A DNA stretch of 64,000 nt from Pelagadaptatus aseana (GTDB lineage Bacteria; Pseudomonadota; Gammaproteobacteria; Pseudomonadales; Cellvibrionaceae): assembly GCA_040365065.1 (NCBI GenBank), contig BAABNI010000005.1, forward strand, positions 124,001 to 188,000, given 5' to 3'. Below the pieces are notes generated by a model. It saw only the letters and a program-made list of their open reading frames with translations, was not told the origin of the DNA and ran no database searches. A program made the translations under genes and the position numbers. Shown in pieces: positions 25,760 to 35,652 of the stretch; position 1 is the first letter of the stretch; each line of letters begins with the position of its first letter.

Positions 25760-26842
25760 ATGAAAGCTTCCATTCAGGAAAAGCTCGACAATCTTTGTGA
25801 TCGCTACGACGAGGTAAGCGCCTTGCTGAGTGATGCTGAGATCATTTCCGATCAAAATCGTTTTCGCGATCTCTCCAAAGAGTTTGCCGAGCTGGAACCG
25901 GTAGTAAAAACCTACGCCAGTTTTCAGCAGGTACAGGACGATATTGAAGAGGCCAAAGGCCTTTTGAAAGACGGCGATGCCGATATGCGCGAGATGGCTC
26001 AGGAGGAGTTAAAAGAGGGCGAGGCGCAAAGTGAAGAGCTGGAGACCGAGCTGCAAAAACTGCTGCTGCCAAAAGACCCCAACGATCACAAAAACGTGTT
26101 TCTGGAAATTCGCGCTGGTACCGGTGGTGATGAGGCGGCCATTTTTTCCGGTGACCTGTTCCGGATGTATTCCAAGTACGCCGAATCGCGCAAATGGAAA
26201 ATGGAAATTCTCAGTGAGAATGCCGGTGAGCACGGCGGTTACAAAGAAGTTATTACCCGGATTGTGGGGGATGGCGCCTATTCGCAACTGAAGTTTGAAT
26301 CCGGTGCTCACCGGGTTCAGCGCGTGCCTGAAACAGAATCCCAAGGGCGCATCCACACCTCGGCCTGCACCGTGGCCGTGATGCCTGAGGCCGACGAGGT
26401 CGCCGAGGTCGACATCAATAAGGGTGATCTGCGGATTGATACTTTTCGAGCCAGTGGCGCTGGTGGTCAGCACGTCAACAAAACCGATTCTGCCATCCGC
26501 ATTACCCACTTGCCTACGGGCGTTGTGGTGGAGTGTCAGGATGAGCGCTCGCAGCACAAAAACAAGGCGCGGGCCATGTCGTTACTGGCCGCCAAGCTGC
26601 AAAGTGCCGAAGAGGAAAAAGCGGCGCAGGGCATCGCTGATGAGCGTCGCAATCTGGTGGGCAGTGGTGATCGCTCTGAGCGCATCCGTACCTACAACTA
26701 CCCTCAGGGCCGGGTGACGGATCATCGCATCAATCTGACACTCTATAAGCTCAACGAAATCATGGAAGGGCAGGTGGATGAAGTGATTCAACCGCTGGTC
26801 CATGAGTATCAGGCCGATCAGCTTGCGGCTCTGGCCGAATAA
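25760..26842 (+). CDS. prfA: Peptide chain release factor 1
   Basis: Recognises UAA and UAG and releases the finished peptide. The 360-residue protein has the GGQ motif in RASGAGGQHVNKTDSA, methylated on the Gln by PrmC, whose gene follows 23 bases downstream. The PxT-type recognition segment of RF1 is expected at RVPETESQG, which reads PET here. The length and order within hemA-prfA-prmC are as expected. Confidence 0.97.
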   Translation: MKASIQEKLDNLCDRYDEVSALLSDAEIISDQNRFRDLSKEFAELEPVVKTYASFQQVQDDIEEAKGLLKDGDADMREMAQEELKEGEAQSEELETELQKLLLPKDPNDHKNVFLEIRAGTGGDEAAIFSGDLFRMYSKYAESRKWKMEILSENAGEHGGYKEVITRIVGDGAYSQLKFESGAHRVQRVPETESQGRIHTSACTVAVMPEADEVAEVDINKGDLRIDTFRASGAGGQHVNKTDSAIRITHLPTGVVVECQDERSQHKNKARAMSLLAAKLQSAEEEKAAQGIADERRNLVGSGDRSERIRTYNYPQGRVTDHRINLTLYKLNEIMEGQVDEVIQPLVHEYQADQLAALAE

Positions 26843-26865
26843 ACACTGCGCGCATCGCTTCGGCT

Positions 26866-27705
26866 ATGAATGTGGCAACCATCCAGACTTGTTTGCAGCG
26901 GGCATCCGAGTTGAGCGAGATCAGTGATTCTGCGCGTTTTGATGTCGAGCTGTTGTTGTGTCATGTGCTCGATTGCGATCGCAGTTATCTGTTTACCTGG
27001 CCGGAAAAATCACTGACGGCTGAACAACTGCAGCAATTTGATGTCCTATTGCACCAGCGCCTCGAGGGGCGTCCGGTGGCCCACCTATTGGGAACCCGGG
27101 AATTCTGGTCGCTGCCGCTGCAGGTCAATGATTCCACTCTGATTCCTCGCCCTGATACCGAAGTGCTGGTTGAGCAGGTGTTGGCTCTGACTTTGCCGGC
27201 TGACGCAAAGATTCTGGATTTGGGAACCGGCACCGGCGCCATTGCTCTGGCGTTAGCCAGTGAGCAGCCTCGTTGGCAGATTACCGCTGGGGATTTTTCC
27301 CGGGATGCCGTAGCCCTGGCGCAAGCCAATGCCAGGCAGCTCGGATTGAGTAATGTCCGGGTGTTGCGCAGTGACTGGTTTGCTGCGGTAGATGGCGAGC
27401 AATTTGATGTGGTGGTCAGTAATCCACCCTATATTGATCCGGCTGATCCCCATTTGCAGCAGGGTGATGTCAGGTTTGAGCCGGCCTCTGCTCTGGTGGC
27501 TGACGATGAAGGCTTTGCGGATCTGTTTTATATCGCCAGCAAGGCCCTTACTTTTTTGAACCCTCGTGGCTGGTTGTTGCTTGAGCATGGATTCGAGCAG
27601 GCCGGGCGGATGAGGGAAAAGCTACAACAGCTGGGCTACGATTCTGTAGTGACCCTGCGCGACTACGGTGGTAATGATCGGGTTACTCTTGGGCGCAGGC
27701 CCTAA
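26866..27705 (+). CDS. prmC: Release factor glutamine methyltransferase
   Basis: SAM-dependent methyltransferase acting on the GGQ glutamine of RF1 and RF2. The 279-residue protein has an N-terminal helical domain, the SAM-binding motif ILDLGTGTGAIALALA near 123 and the catalytic NPPYIDPADP near 186. It is the third gene of the hemA-prfA-prmC operon; a membrane transporter gene follows 17 bases later and is probably co-transcribed. Confidence 0.97.
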   Translation: MNVATIQTCLQRASELSEISDSARFDVELLLCHVLDCDRSYLFTWPEKSLTAEQLQQFDVLLHQRLEGRPVAHLLGTREFWSLPLQVNDSTLIPRPDTEVLVEQVLALTLPADAKILDLGTGTGAIALALASEQPRWQITAGDFSRDAVALAQANARQLGLSNVRVLRSDWFAAVDGEQFDVVVSNPPYIDPADPHLQQGDVRFEPASALVADDEGFADLFYIASKALTFLNPRGWLLLEHGFEQAGRMREKLQQLGYDSVVTLRDYGGNDRVTLGRRP

Positions 27706-27722
27706 TTTTCAGGAGTTTCTTG

Positions 27723-28640
27723 ATGCATCAAATCAGTGGTCGCCGGGGGCTGGGAATTACCCTTGCTCTGGTGACGGCGTTTTTATGGGGGGTCTTACCC
27801 ATTGCCCTGAAGGTCGCCTTGCAGGAGTTGGATGCCTATACCGCCTGTTGGGTGCGAATGGCTGTCAGTGGTTTGCTGGTGGGTTTATTTCTGGCCTGGC
27901 GGGGCGAATTGAAGCCGGTTGCAACCCCTTCACTGGTGTTGCTGTTAATGTGTGCCGTGGCCGTTTTCGGCTTGCTCGGTAATTATCTGTTTTACAATTT
28001 TTCCCTGCAGCGCCTCAATCCCGAAACCGCCCAGTTGATGATTCAGGTGGCGCCGTTTCTGGTGATGGTTGGCAGTGTCATCATTTTTCATGAGCCCTTT
28101 TCCAGACGGCAGATTTTCGGTGCTCTGCTGGTGGTGGTCGGGTTGCTGACTTTTTTTAATGAGAATCTGATGCTGTTGCTCGATTCAGGCTCCAGCTTCA
28201 GCCGTGGGGTGATGCTGATGATGGTGTCGTCGGTGGCCTGGGCCGCTTATGCGCTGGTGCAGAAAAAATTGCTGCGCACCATGAGTTCGATGAGCATTAT
28301 GCTGATGATTTATATTGCCGGCGGATTGCTGTTTTTGCCCATGGCGGATCCGGCAGCAATACTGGAAATGAGCCCGTTACCGCTGGCCATGTTGTTGTTT
28401 TGCTGTGTTAACACTGTGCTGTCCTATGGCGCATTTTCAGAGTCCATGAATCACATTCACGCCTCTCAGGTCAGTGGCATTATCACGGCGGTGCCGGTGT
28501 TTACCTTTGTGGTGATGAGTGTTCTGGTGGAGTTCTGGCCTGAAAACTTTCAGGCTGAAGAGCTGAACCTGTTGGCGTATCTGGGTGCTGCTATGGTGGT
28601 CGCCGGTTCGGCCTTGGCGGCGATGGCGAAAAAAGCCTGA
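27723..28640 (+). CDS. DMT-superfamily transporter (EamA)
   Basis: Inner-membrane exporter of the drug/metabolite superfamily, 305 residues with ten predicted helices in two EamA repeats (about 10-140 and 158-300). The start is the ATG at 27723, with AGGAG about 8 bases upstream. The substrate cannot be predicted; relatives export amino acids or metabolites. It lies just after prmC and converges with holA, with only one base between their stop codons. Confidence 0.85.
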   Translation: MHQISGRRGLGITLALVTAFLWGVLPIALKVALQELDAYTACWVRMAVSGLLVGLFLAWRGELKPVATPSLVLLLMCAVAVFGLLGNYLFYNFSLQRLNPETAQLMIQVAPFLVMVGSVIIFHEPFSRRQIFGALLVVVGLLTFFNENLMLLLDSGSSFSRGVMLMMVSSVAWAAYALVQKKLLRTMSSMSIMLMIYIAGGLLFLPMADPAAILEMSPLPLAMLLFCCVNTVLSYGAFSESMNHIHASQVSGIITAVPVFTFVVMSVLVEFWPENFQAEELNLLAYLGAAMVVAGSALAAMAKKA

Positions 28641-28641
28641 A

Positions 28642-29694
28642 TCAATTAACGGTTAATGCCAGCTTCTGTACTTTGGGGGTGATGGCAAAGGTGCCGCTGA
28701 GGTTGAGAGTCAGATCCAGCAGCTCATCCCAGGGATCGGCGTCGCGCATGCCCTTGATCGCTTTGTCGATGGCATTGGCTTTGCGCAACAGGGTTTGCAG
28801 TTGTGGCTGCTTGAGGTGGCGCAGAGCATTTTTCACCAGCCCCTTGCGCTTGTCCCAGACGCCGGATGTTTTGCAGGCCCAGTCAAACTGTTTACCCTGA
28901 TCCACGCTGTGGCAGACCTGCAGCAGTGTGCGTATCTCTCGGGCCAGGGCCCAGAGTACCGTGATCGCTTCGGTACCTTCACCGCGCAATCCATGCAGGC
29001 ATTTGACGGCCGCGCGGCTGTCGCCATGCAAGGCTTTGTCGATCAGGCTGAAGACGTCATAGCGGGCGCTGTCGGTGACCATGCCGCTGACCATTTCCGG
29101 TGTGACCTGTCCCTGCGGTGCCAGCAGCTTCAGCTTTTCCACTTCCTGAGCTGCGGCCAGAAGATTGCCTTCCACCTGAGCGGCCAGCAGGCTGATGGTG
29201 TCACGGTCGGCAGTAAGGCCGGCACTGCGCAGTCGTTGCTCCAGCCAGTGGGGCAGTTGCTGTTCGTTGATCGGCCAGATCTGTACCGTAACGCCGACTT
29301 TATCCAGTGCTTTAAACCACTTGCTGCGCTGGGCATTGCCATCGAGTTTGGGGGTGACGATTAACAGCAGGTTGTCTTCAGAAGGTTGGCTGGCGTACTC
29401 CACCAGAGCTTTGGAGCCGGCATCGCCGGGTTTGCCATTGTCGATGCGCAACTCAAGAATCTTGCGCTCGGCAAACAGTGACAAGCTGTTGGCTTCGCTC
29501 AGCAGCTGGCTCCAGTCAAAGCTTTTGTCACCGTGGTAGATGACGCGTTCACTAAAGCCTTGCTGGCGCGCATGAGCGCGAATCTGATCACAGGCTTCCT
29601 GAGCCAGCAGCGGTTCGTCGCCGCTGATCAGGTAGATGGGGGCCAGCTGCTTTTGCAGAGCACTGGAAAGCTGTTCCGGTCGCAGTTTGGCCAT
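28642..29694 (-). CDS. holA: DNA polymerase III subunit delta
   Basis: Clamp-loader subunit that opens the beta sliding clamp. The 350-residue protein has the N-terminal LAPIYLISGDEPLLAQEA segment typical of delta, a degenerate P-loop, and the C-terminal collar domain. It lies 8 bases after lptE on the minus strand in the conserved leuS-lptE-holA order. It ends at the convergent DMT transporter gene with no room for a terminator. Confidence 0.95.
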   Translation of the reverse strand: MAKLRPEQLSSALQKQLAPIYLISGDEPLLAQEACDQIRAHARQQGFSERVIYHGDKSFDWSQLLSEANSLSLFAERKILELRIDNGKPGDAGSKALVEYASQPSEDNLLLIVTPKLDGNAQRSKWFKALDKVGVTVQIWPINEQQLPHWLEQRLRSAGLTADRDTISLLAAQVEGNLLAAAQEVEKLKLLAPQGQVTPEMVSGMVTDSARYDVFSLIDKALHGDSRAAVKCLHGLRGEGTEAITVLWALAREIRTLLQVCHSVDQGKQFDWACKTSGVWDKRKGLVKNALRHLKQPQLQTLLRKANAIDKAIKGMRDADPWDELLDLTLNLSGTFAITPKVQKLALTVN

Positions 29695-29702
29695 TGTGGG
29701 TC

Positions 29703-30230
29703 TTACTGATTGTCTTGGGTTGCTTCCGGAGCGGAGACCGGAGCGGCACTCAAAAAGCGCAGACGATTAAGAATCTGCGACGCCAGTTGCGGTTTCATCT
29801 CCTGGCGAATCAGCTCTTCTTCTTCGTTTTTGGCGATGACGTTATCGCGGTCGTAGCTGTAAGAGCGAATCACCTGAGCCGTAGACTTGGGTACCAGGAT
29901 CAGGTCCTCGGCGTTGGTGATGGAGTAGTCTACCTCGTAGGTCAGCTCGTATTCCGATGCTTCGCCACCGCTGGTGACAGAGATGGTGCGGCGCTCGTAG
30001 CGCTCGTTGCTCAGGGTGATGGTGTACTGTGCATCGGCCCTGTTTTCAGTAACGGTGACGTCGTTGGCTGCAATCAGGCGGTTGAGCTCTGCCTCGGTGA
30101 CATTGCCCTGTGACTGGTTGTCAATGTAGAGGCTTTGCAGGTCGCTGGGCAGATTAAGATCGCCGCGCAGGTGCCAGCCGCAAGCGGTCAGAAGGCTCAG
30201 TGACAGTAGCAGAGTCATTATTTTTTTCAT
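29703..30230 (-). CDS. lptE: LPS-assembly lipoprotein LptE
   Basis: Outer-membrane lipoprotein that plugs the LptD barrel in lipopolysaccharide export. The 175-residue precursor has lipobox LLTAC (Cys17) directly followed by GWHLRG, the family hallmark, and the SLYIDNQ motif. It sits between leuS (61 bases upstream) and holA (8 bases downstream), the standard order. Confidence 0.95.
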   Translation of the reverse strand: MKKIMTLLLSLSLLTACGWHLRGDLNLPSDLQSLYIDNQSQGNVTEAELNRLIAANDVTVTENRADAQYTITLSNERYERRTISVTSGGEASEYELTYEVDYSITNAEDLILVPKSTAQVIRSYSYDRDNVIAKNEEEELIRQEMKPQLASQILNRLRFLSAAPVSAPEATQDNQ

Positions 30231-30291
30231 TGTGCTTCCCTGGTCTCCGGGTTGTTTATTAGTGAACGGTTGTGGTTATTGTTGGGAGTAG

Positions 30292-32904
30292 TTACTTAAC
30301 GGCAAAGGTTACCAGTTTACCCGGGATGACTTTGCACATTTTGATTTCCTTATCCTGCAGGAATTTTTGAACATTCTCGTTGGCTTTGGCCATTTCGATG
30401 ATGCTGTCGGAGTCGGCGTCCGGGGCCACTTCCAGTTTGGCCCTCACTTTACCATTAATCTGTACCACCAGTTCAATGGAAGTTTTTACCAGTGCCGCTT
30501 CGTCCACTTGAGGCCAGGGGGCATCAATCACATTGTCGCCATTGCCCATTGCCTGCCACAGGCTGTGGCTGATGTGGGGAACCACGGGTGCCAGCAGCAG
30601 GGCCGCTGCTTCCAGAGCTTCGCGTTCAACCGCGCGGGTTTCCGGCGTGGCGCGGTCGGCCAGCTTGGTGATGTCGTTGAGCAATTCCATTACTGCCGCG
30701 ATGGCGGTGTTGAAGGTTTGGCGGCGACCATAGTCGTCGCTGACCTTGGCAATGGTCTCATGGGTTTTGCGGCGCAGGTCGCGCTGCTGATCATTGAGGG
30801 CGTCGACGTTCAGTTTGCCTGCATCGCCAGCCTTGAGGTGGGCCGCGGTGGTTTTCCACAGGCGGCGTAAAAAGCGGCTGGCACCTTCCACGCCGGAATC
30901 GCTCCACTCCAGAGTCTGCTCTGGAGGTGCGGCAAACATGGTGAACAGACGCACGGTGTCGGCACCGTATTCATCTACAGCCGTCTGTGGGTCAATACCG
31001 TTGTTTTTGGATTTGGACATTTTAGTCATGCCGCCCAGTTGCAGCTCACCGGCGTCCGGGTGAGAGGCGGAGGTGACCTTGCCCTTGTCATCTTTCTCCA
31101 GGGTGACTTCGGCCGGGTTAAACCAGTCTTTGCTGCCGTCGTCGTTCTGGCGGTAGAAAGAATCGGCCAGCACCATGCCCTGACACAGCAGGCGCTTGAA
31201 GGGTTCGTCGCTGTCGACCAGACCTTCGTCGCGCATCAGCTTGTGGAAAAAACGGGCGTAAAGCAGGTGCAAAATGGCGTGCTCAATGCCACCGACGTAT
31301 TGATCCACCGGCAGCCAGTAGTTGGCGGCATCGGAATCGAGCATGCCTTCGGCAAAGTTGGAGCAGGTGTAGCGGGCGTAGTACCAGCTGGATTCCATAA
31401 AGGTATCGAAGGTGTCGGTTTCGTGCTCGGCACCTTCACTGTGCCAGTCGGCCTTGCGCCACTCGGGATCGGCTTTGATCGGGGAGTGCACGCCGTCCAT
31501 TTCCACGTCTTCGGGGAGCAGTACCGGCAGACGGTCGGCCGGCACCGGAATTTCACCGCCGTCGGGCAGGTTCAGCATGGGGATTGGCGCCCCCCAGTAA
31601 CGCTGACGGGAAACGCCCCAGTCGCGTAGGCGGAAATTGGTTTTGACCGAGCCTTTGCCTGAGTCAATCAGGGCCTTGGCAATGGCATCGAAGGCTTTCT
31701 TGAAGGTCAGGCCATCAAACTCGCCGGAGTTGATCAGTTGGATGTCGCTCTTGCGGGCATACCACTCTTGCCATTCGCTGCTGTCAAAGTTGTCTTCGCC
31801 TTTCTTGGTGCTGGCGATCACTTGTTTGATAGGCAGGTCATATTTGTTGGCGAAGGCAAAGTCGCGCTCGTCGTGGGCGGGCACGGCCATCACGGCGCCG
31901 GAGCCGTAATCCATCAGCACGTAGTTGGCGATCCATACGGGCACTTCTTCGCCGGTGATGGGGTGGGTGGCCTTGAGGCCGGTATCCAGACCTTTTTTGT
32001 CCATGGTGGCCATATCGGCTTCGGACACGGAGTTGGTTTTGCACTCCTTGATAAAGGCCGCCAGTTCGGCGTTGTCTTCCGCCAGTGCCAGGCTGATGGG
32101 GTGTTCGGCGGCAAGGCTGACATAGGTCACGCCCATCAGGGTGTCCGGGCGAGTAGTGTAAACGTCAAAGCTGTTATAGCCGGCCACTTCCTGAGTCAGG
32201 CCAAAGGTCATTTTCACGCCCTTGGACTTGCCGATCCAGTTGCGCTGCATGGTTTTTACCTGCTCTGGCCATTCAGGCAGATTGTCGAGGCTCACCAGCA
32301 GTTCGTTGGCGTAATCGGTGATCTTGATAAACCACTGGGCCAGTTCCTTGCGCTCTACCGGTGCGCCTGAGCGCCAGCCGCGACCGTCGATTACCTGCTC
32401 GTTTGCCAGTACGGTTTGATCCACCGGATCCCAATTGACGGTGGCCATTTTCTTGTAGACCAGACCTTTTTCGTAGAGGCGGGTAAAAAACCATTGCTCC
32501 CACTTGTAGTAGTCGGGGCTGCAGGTGGCCAGCTCGCGCTTCCAGTCGAAACCGAAACCCAGTGATTTCAGCTGTTGCTTCATGTAGTCAACGTTGCTGT
32601 AGGTCCACTTGGCAGGTGCCGTGTTGTTCTTGATGGCGGCGCCCTCTGCGGGCAGACCGAAGGCGTCCCAGCCCATGGGGTGCAATACGTTCTTGCCCTG
32701 CATGCGCTGGTAGCGAGAGATGACATCGGTGATGGTGTAGTTGCGCACATGGCCCATGTGCAGCTTGCCGCTGGGGTAGGGGAACATGGCCAGACAGTAG
32801 AATTTTTCTTTGCTGGTGTCTTCGCTGACCTCAAAGCTGCCTTTTTGCTCCCAGGCCTGTTGCGCCTGAGCTTCGATCTCTGAGGGGTTGTATTGCTCTT
32901 CCAT
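30292..32904 (-). CDS. leuS: Leucyl-tRNA synthetase
   Basis: Class I aminoacyl-tRNA synthetase, 870 residues. With the ATG at 32904 it starts MEEQYNPSEIEAQAQQ, matching the family; the frame is open 111 bases further upstream. The HIGH-type motif reads HMGH within PSGKLHMGHVRNY, and KMSKS is exact within TKMSKSKNNG. The CP1 editing domain (about 225-415) and the LeuS insertion with CxxC-free linker are present. A hairpin lies about 70-90 bases upstream in the leader. Confidence 0.97.
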   Translation of the reverse strand: MEEQYNPSEIEAQAQQAWEQKGSFEVSEDTSKEKFYCLAMFPYPSGKLHMGHVRNYTITDVISRYQRMQGKNVLHPMGWDAFGLPAEGAAIKNNTAPAKWTYSNVDYMKQQLKSLGFGFDWKRELATCSPDYYKWEQWFFTRLYEKGLVYKKMATVNWDPVDQTVLANEQVIDGRGWRSGAPVERKELAQWFIKITDYANELLVSLDNLPEWPEQVKTMQRNWIGKSKGVKMTFGLTQEVAGYNSFDVYTTRPDTLMGVTYVSLAAEHPISLALAEDNAELAAFIKECKTNSVSEADMATMDKKGLDTGLKATHPITGEEVPVWIANYVLMDYGSGAVMAVPAHDERDFAFANKYDLPIKQVIASTKKGEDNFDSSEWQEWYARKSDIQLINSGEFDGLTFKKAFDAIAKALIDSGKGSVKTNFRLRDWGVSRQRYWGAPIPMLNLPDGGEIPVPADRLPVLLPEDVEMDGVHSPIKADPEWRKADWHSEGAEHETDTFDTFMESSWYYARYTCSNFAEGMLDSDAANYWLPVDQYVGGIEHAILHLLYARFFHKLMRDEGLVDSDEPFKRLLCQGMVLADSFYRQNDDGSKDWFNPAEVTLEKDDKGKVTSASHPDAGELQLGGMTKMSKSKNNGIDPQTAVDEYGADTVRLFTMFAAPPEQTLEWSDSGVEGASRFLRRLWKTTAAHLKAGDAGKLNVDALNDQQRDLRRKTHETIAKVSDDYGRRQTFNTAIAAVMELLNDITKLADRATPETRAVEREALEAAALLLAPVVPHISHSLWQAMGNGDNVIDAPWPQVDEAALVKTSIELVVQINGKVRAKLEVAPDADSDSIIEMAKANENVQKFLQDKEIKMCKVIPGKLVTFAVK

Positions 32905-33293
32905 TTGTTCCCGTAAACCTGTTGTGTCTTTGCGGTGTCGCAGTGATGGTTGAAATGGCGGCTGAAAGTGACTCCCGAAATCAATTCGGGATGTGATCCA
33001 AGTGCCGCTCGACAAAGCCGGCCATTATAGGTGTTGTAGCCCGATAATGCGATGTCAGAACGAGGGGTTTAGGCCTTTTTTATCGGCTCGAAACGCGTAT
33101 AAGCCTGACTCTGTATAGATAAAAATGGCCTTAGTATTACTGGTGCCTTTTTAGGTGATGACTGATTACTGTACTAGACTGAAGAGGTGGCACAGGAGTA
33201 TGCACTTACTGTCTGGTGCATGACTGGTTATGCGGTGCAAAGGCTTTTTGCGGGCCGGCGGTTTTGAGTGTTTTAGAGGTATGGGTGGTGTCT
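32905..33293. other. Divergent promoter region between leuS and the YbeL-like gene
   Basis: These 389 bases hold no convincing gene. A hairpin TCCCGAA/TTCGGGA (32973-32991, 5-base loop) lies in the presumed leuS leader. The segment 33105-33175 is AT-rich and contains TATAGAT- and TATTAC-like hexamers, so promoters are likely here, but I cannot assign -35/-10 pairs with confidence. There is no leucine-rich leader peptide that I can identify. Confidence 0.45.
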
Positions 33294-33770
33294 ATGGTGC
33301 AACGACAGAGAGCTGATCAAGATGGGCAGGCGGCCGAGGTGTCTGTTAAAGACCGGTTGCTGGAAATCAATCGCCCTGCCCAGCGAATTACCATTGATTC
33401 ACCGGATGAGGGCAGTAGTGCCGATCCGGTTGATGTTTCACCCTTGGAAGATTCGGTCGCTTTGGGGGCGGGCACTAGCAACAAGCCTCAGGGGGATCAG
33501 GGTTTCTGGCATGAGCTCTTGTCTGAATTGATGTATCTGGAGGCCACCAGTGCTTACTGGGCTTTGCAGGCCGCCAATCCGGCGGATATCGACTATCAGA
33601 AATTGCAGCGCAGTCTGCAGTCGAGTCAGGTAATCGCTGCGGGAGAGACGGCCAGTAATGAGCATCTGACCTGTCTGCAATGTTTTCATCACTATTTTGC
33701 CCAGGGTACGGTGGAGCTGGCTCCCTGCCAGTGTGGCTGTCAGTATTTTTCGGTGGGTCAGAGGCACTAA
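33294..33770 (+). CDS. YbeL-like zinc-ribbon protein (DUF1451 type)
   Basis: A 158-residue predicted cytosolic protein. It has a long polar, Asp/Ser-rich N-terminal half, a helical segment FWHELLSELMYLEA, and a C-terminal zinc ribbon with two Cys pairs (LTCLQC and PCQCGC). E. coli ybeL encodes a protein with the same helix-plus-zinc-ribbon plan and is also a neighbour of leuS, which supports the assignment; the N-terminal half is more divergent. The start is uncertain: ATG at 33294, or a GTG at 33285 or 33288 that would better use the AGAGG upstream. Function unknown. Confidence 0.65.
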   Translation: MVQRQRADQDGQAAEVSVKDRLLEINRPAQRITIDSPDEGSSADPVDVSPLEDSVALGAGTSNKPQGDQGFWHELLSELMYLEATSAYWALQAANPADIDYQKLQRSLQSSQVIAAGETASNEHLTCLQCFHHYFAQGTVELAPCQCGCQYFSVGQRH

Positions 33771-33943
33771 GGAGTCGGGGCCCGGTTTGCATTGAGCCAG
33801 TTACAGGCAGTCTCATGGACGGCCTTGTTTTAAGGGCCAATATTCCTTGAGGCCTGTATTGGATGTGTTAGAATGCGCCACCTGATTCGGTGCTGATTGT
33901 CGCCGATGACATAATAAAAATAACGATAATAAGTAGTATCACT

Positions 33944-34390
33944 ATGGTTCACTCAGAAGCTTTAGGCGCTTCCCAGTTTCGGGATGCGTTGTTCTCCGAT
34001 GATTGTCATTGGGAAAAATTATCCCTTAAAAATCGCCTTGATCAGGATATTGAGTTACAGATTCAGTGCCATCTGTTCAAAGGTCGGTTTCATCTGCTGA
34101 TTCGTTCGGCAAATCCTGTTGAATCCCGTAAGCTGCAAAAAAGCGCTGAGCATATTGCCCGTCAGTTGGTGGATTTGATCAAGGTCGCTCCAGATAATCT
34201 CAGTTTTGTGCTGGTTCAGGAAAACGACCCCCAGAGCTGCTGGCGCTGGGCATTTCGTTGGGTGGGTAACTCCCCTTTGCACTCTTCAACCACCGAGCTC
34301 ACCGATGCTGCTCAGCAGCGCCTGTTTTCTCAGGTGATTCAGCGCGGTGCGCAGTTTCCTCTGATCATGCGCGTCGGAGACGTGGCTTGA
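33944..34390 (+). CDS. Hypothetical protein, 148 aa
   Basis: Not recognised. The sequence has no signal peptide or membrane helix and looks like a soluble alpha/beta protein: an amphipathic N-terminal half, a strand-rich centre (IELQIQCHLFKGRFHLLIRS) and a helix KLQKSAEHIARQLVDLIK. Only short stretches are cited here. The ATG at 33944 is preferred because the 18 extra residues from 33890 are hydrophobic and low quality. It follows the YbeL-like gene on the same strand by 173 bases and converges with the PhaC-like gene. Confidence 0.6.
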   Translation: MVHSEALGASQFRDALFSDDCHWEKLSLKNRLDQDIELQIQCHLFKGRFHLLIRSANPVESRKLQKSAEHIARQLVDLIKVAPDNLSFVLVQENDPQSCWRWAFRWVGNSPLHSSTTELTDAAQQRLFSQVIQRGAQFPLIMRVGDVA

Positions 34391-34423
34391 AATAAAGGCG
34401 CTAATGTCTGAAACAAGCTAAAC

Positions 34424-34450
34424 AAAAAAGCCCCCGCGGATGCGAGGGCT
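34424..34450 (-). terminator. Rho-independent terminator after the PhaC-like gene
   Basis: A 9-bp stem with one mismatch (34429-34437 with 34442-34450, 4-base loop) followed on the minus strand by six T. Confidence 0.82.
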
Positions 34451-34491
34451 TACTGCACAACCTCTGACCCATCAGGGTTTGCGGCCGCTGA

Positions 34492-35652
34492 TTAGTGGCT
34501 GGAACGGCTGGCCAGCCATTTAGCGCTTTCCTTCCAGACGACCTTCTGTGCTTTGCTGCCCAGAATAACCCCCATGTGACCACCCGGAGCAACGTGAAAC
34601 TCGGTGTCCTCTGTCGCCACAACTTCGGTGCTTGCCTGAGCGATGGAGGGCGGCACCAAGTGGTCGGTTTGACCGGCAAATACCAGCAGGGACGACTCAA
34701 TGGTGTCGAGCTCGGCAATGGTGCCGTCGGATAGCTCCAGTTTGCCCTTCGCCAATTGATTGTCGACGATCACCTTGGCGGTCATGTCCTGCAGTACACC
34801 GCCCGGGTAGCGCAGCATATTGTTGAGATAATCGGACGTAGTTGAGTGGGACTCGACAAATTCCCGATCCCACAGGCGGGTCAGCAGATCCCAATAGGTG
34901 GTTACGCTGGCGACTGGTGCGGTTAGCTTGAAGGCCAGTGTGGTCATCCAGGGAGGCAGACTCATCAGTGAGGAATCGACGTCTTTCATGCTCATGCGGC
35001 CATAGTTTTTAACCAGTTGCGCCGGCCCGTTGAGGGCCTGGGATACGCCGGCTATGACGCCGCCACCCTGCAGATCAATAGGGCTGGCTACGGTAACAAT
35101 ATTGCGGATGTTGGGGTCTTTGACCTGGCCTTGATGCAACAGGCACAGCAGACCGCCCATGCACCAGCCCATCATGGACAGTTGTTCGCTGCCACTGTGT
35201 TCACGGACTTTGGCCAGCGCTTCGCTCATCATGTGATAGGAGTAGTCGCGCAGATTCAGACGCTTGTGCTCTTTGGTGGGCTTGCCCCAGTCAACCAGAT
35301 ACACCTTGTAGCCCTGAGCCACCATGTAGCGCACCAGACTGCGCTGCGGCATCAGGTCAAAGGTCTCGGTGGTTACACCCAGTGGTGGCACCAGAACCAG
35401 AGGTATATCGTGCTTGTTCTGCTGGATCTCCATGGTGCTGCCATCGGCCAGCTCGATTTCGTCTTCGCCTGGCAGTTCGTAGTAGCGCACCGACATCGGG
35501 TCGCCATCGAGAATCAGCTCAAACCAGGTCTGCCCTGATTTGACCAGTGTGTCGTGGCGAAACAACCAGTCGACGCCATTGGCTGCGGTTTCAGAAAATT
35601 TTTGGTTAAAGGCCAGGCCCTGATCCAGCAGCATCTGGGTAAAGCGATTCAT
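34492..35652 (-). CDS. PHA synthase-like alpha/beta hydrolase (class III PhaC type)
   Basis: A 386-residue protein resembling the PhaC subunit of class III polyhydroxyalkanoate synthases, which polymerise hydroxyacyl-CoA. The presumed triad is complete: Cys164 in the lipase-like box GWCMGG, Asp330 in AGQTDHLVPP, and His359 in GGHMGV. The order of motifs and YKVYLVDWGKP match PhaC. No PhaE, phasin, PhaA or PhaB gene is near. The ATG at 35652 overlaps the stop of the WS/DGAT-like gene (ATGA), so the two are translationally coupled; a far upstream start at 35793 would lie inside that gene. A polymerase role is possible; another CoA-ester or thioester function cannot be excluded. Confidence 0.78.
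   Translation of the reverse strand: MNRFTQMLLDQGLAFNQKFSETAANGVDWLFRHDTLVKSGQTWFELILDGDPMSVRYYELPGEDEIELADGSTMEIQQNKHDIPLVLVPPLGVTTETFDLMPQRSLVRYMVAQGYKVYLVDWGKPTKEHKRLNLRDYSYHMMSEALAKVREHSGSEQLSMMGWCMGGLLCLLHQGQVKDPNIRNIVTVASPIDLQGGGVIAGVSQALNGPAQLVKNYGRMSMKDVDSSLMSLPPWMTTLAFKLTAPVASVTTYWDLLTRLWDREFVESHSTTSDYLNNMLRYPGGVLQDMTAKVIVDNQLAKGKLELSDGTIAELDTIESSLLVFAGQTDHLVPPSIAQASTEVVATEDTEFHVAPGGHMGVILGSKAQKVVWKESAKWLASRSSH

Noticed and set aside
32905..33015. Upstream extension of leuS by 37 residues
   Set aside because: The family N-terminus matches the ATG at 32904, and the extension contains the leader hairpin.
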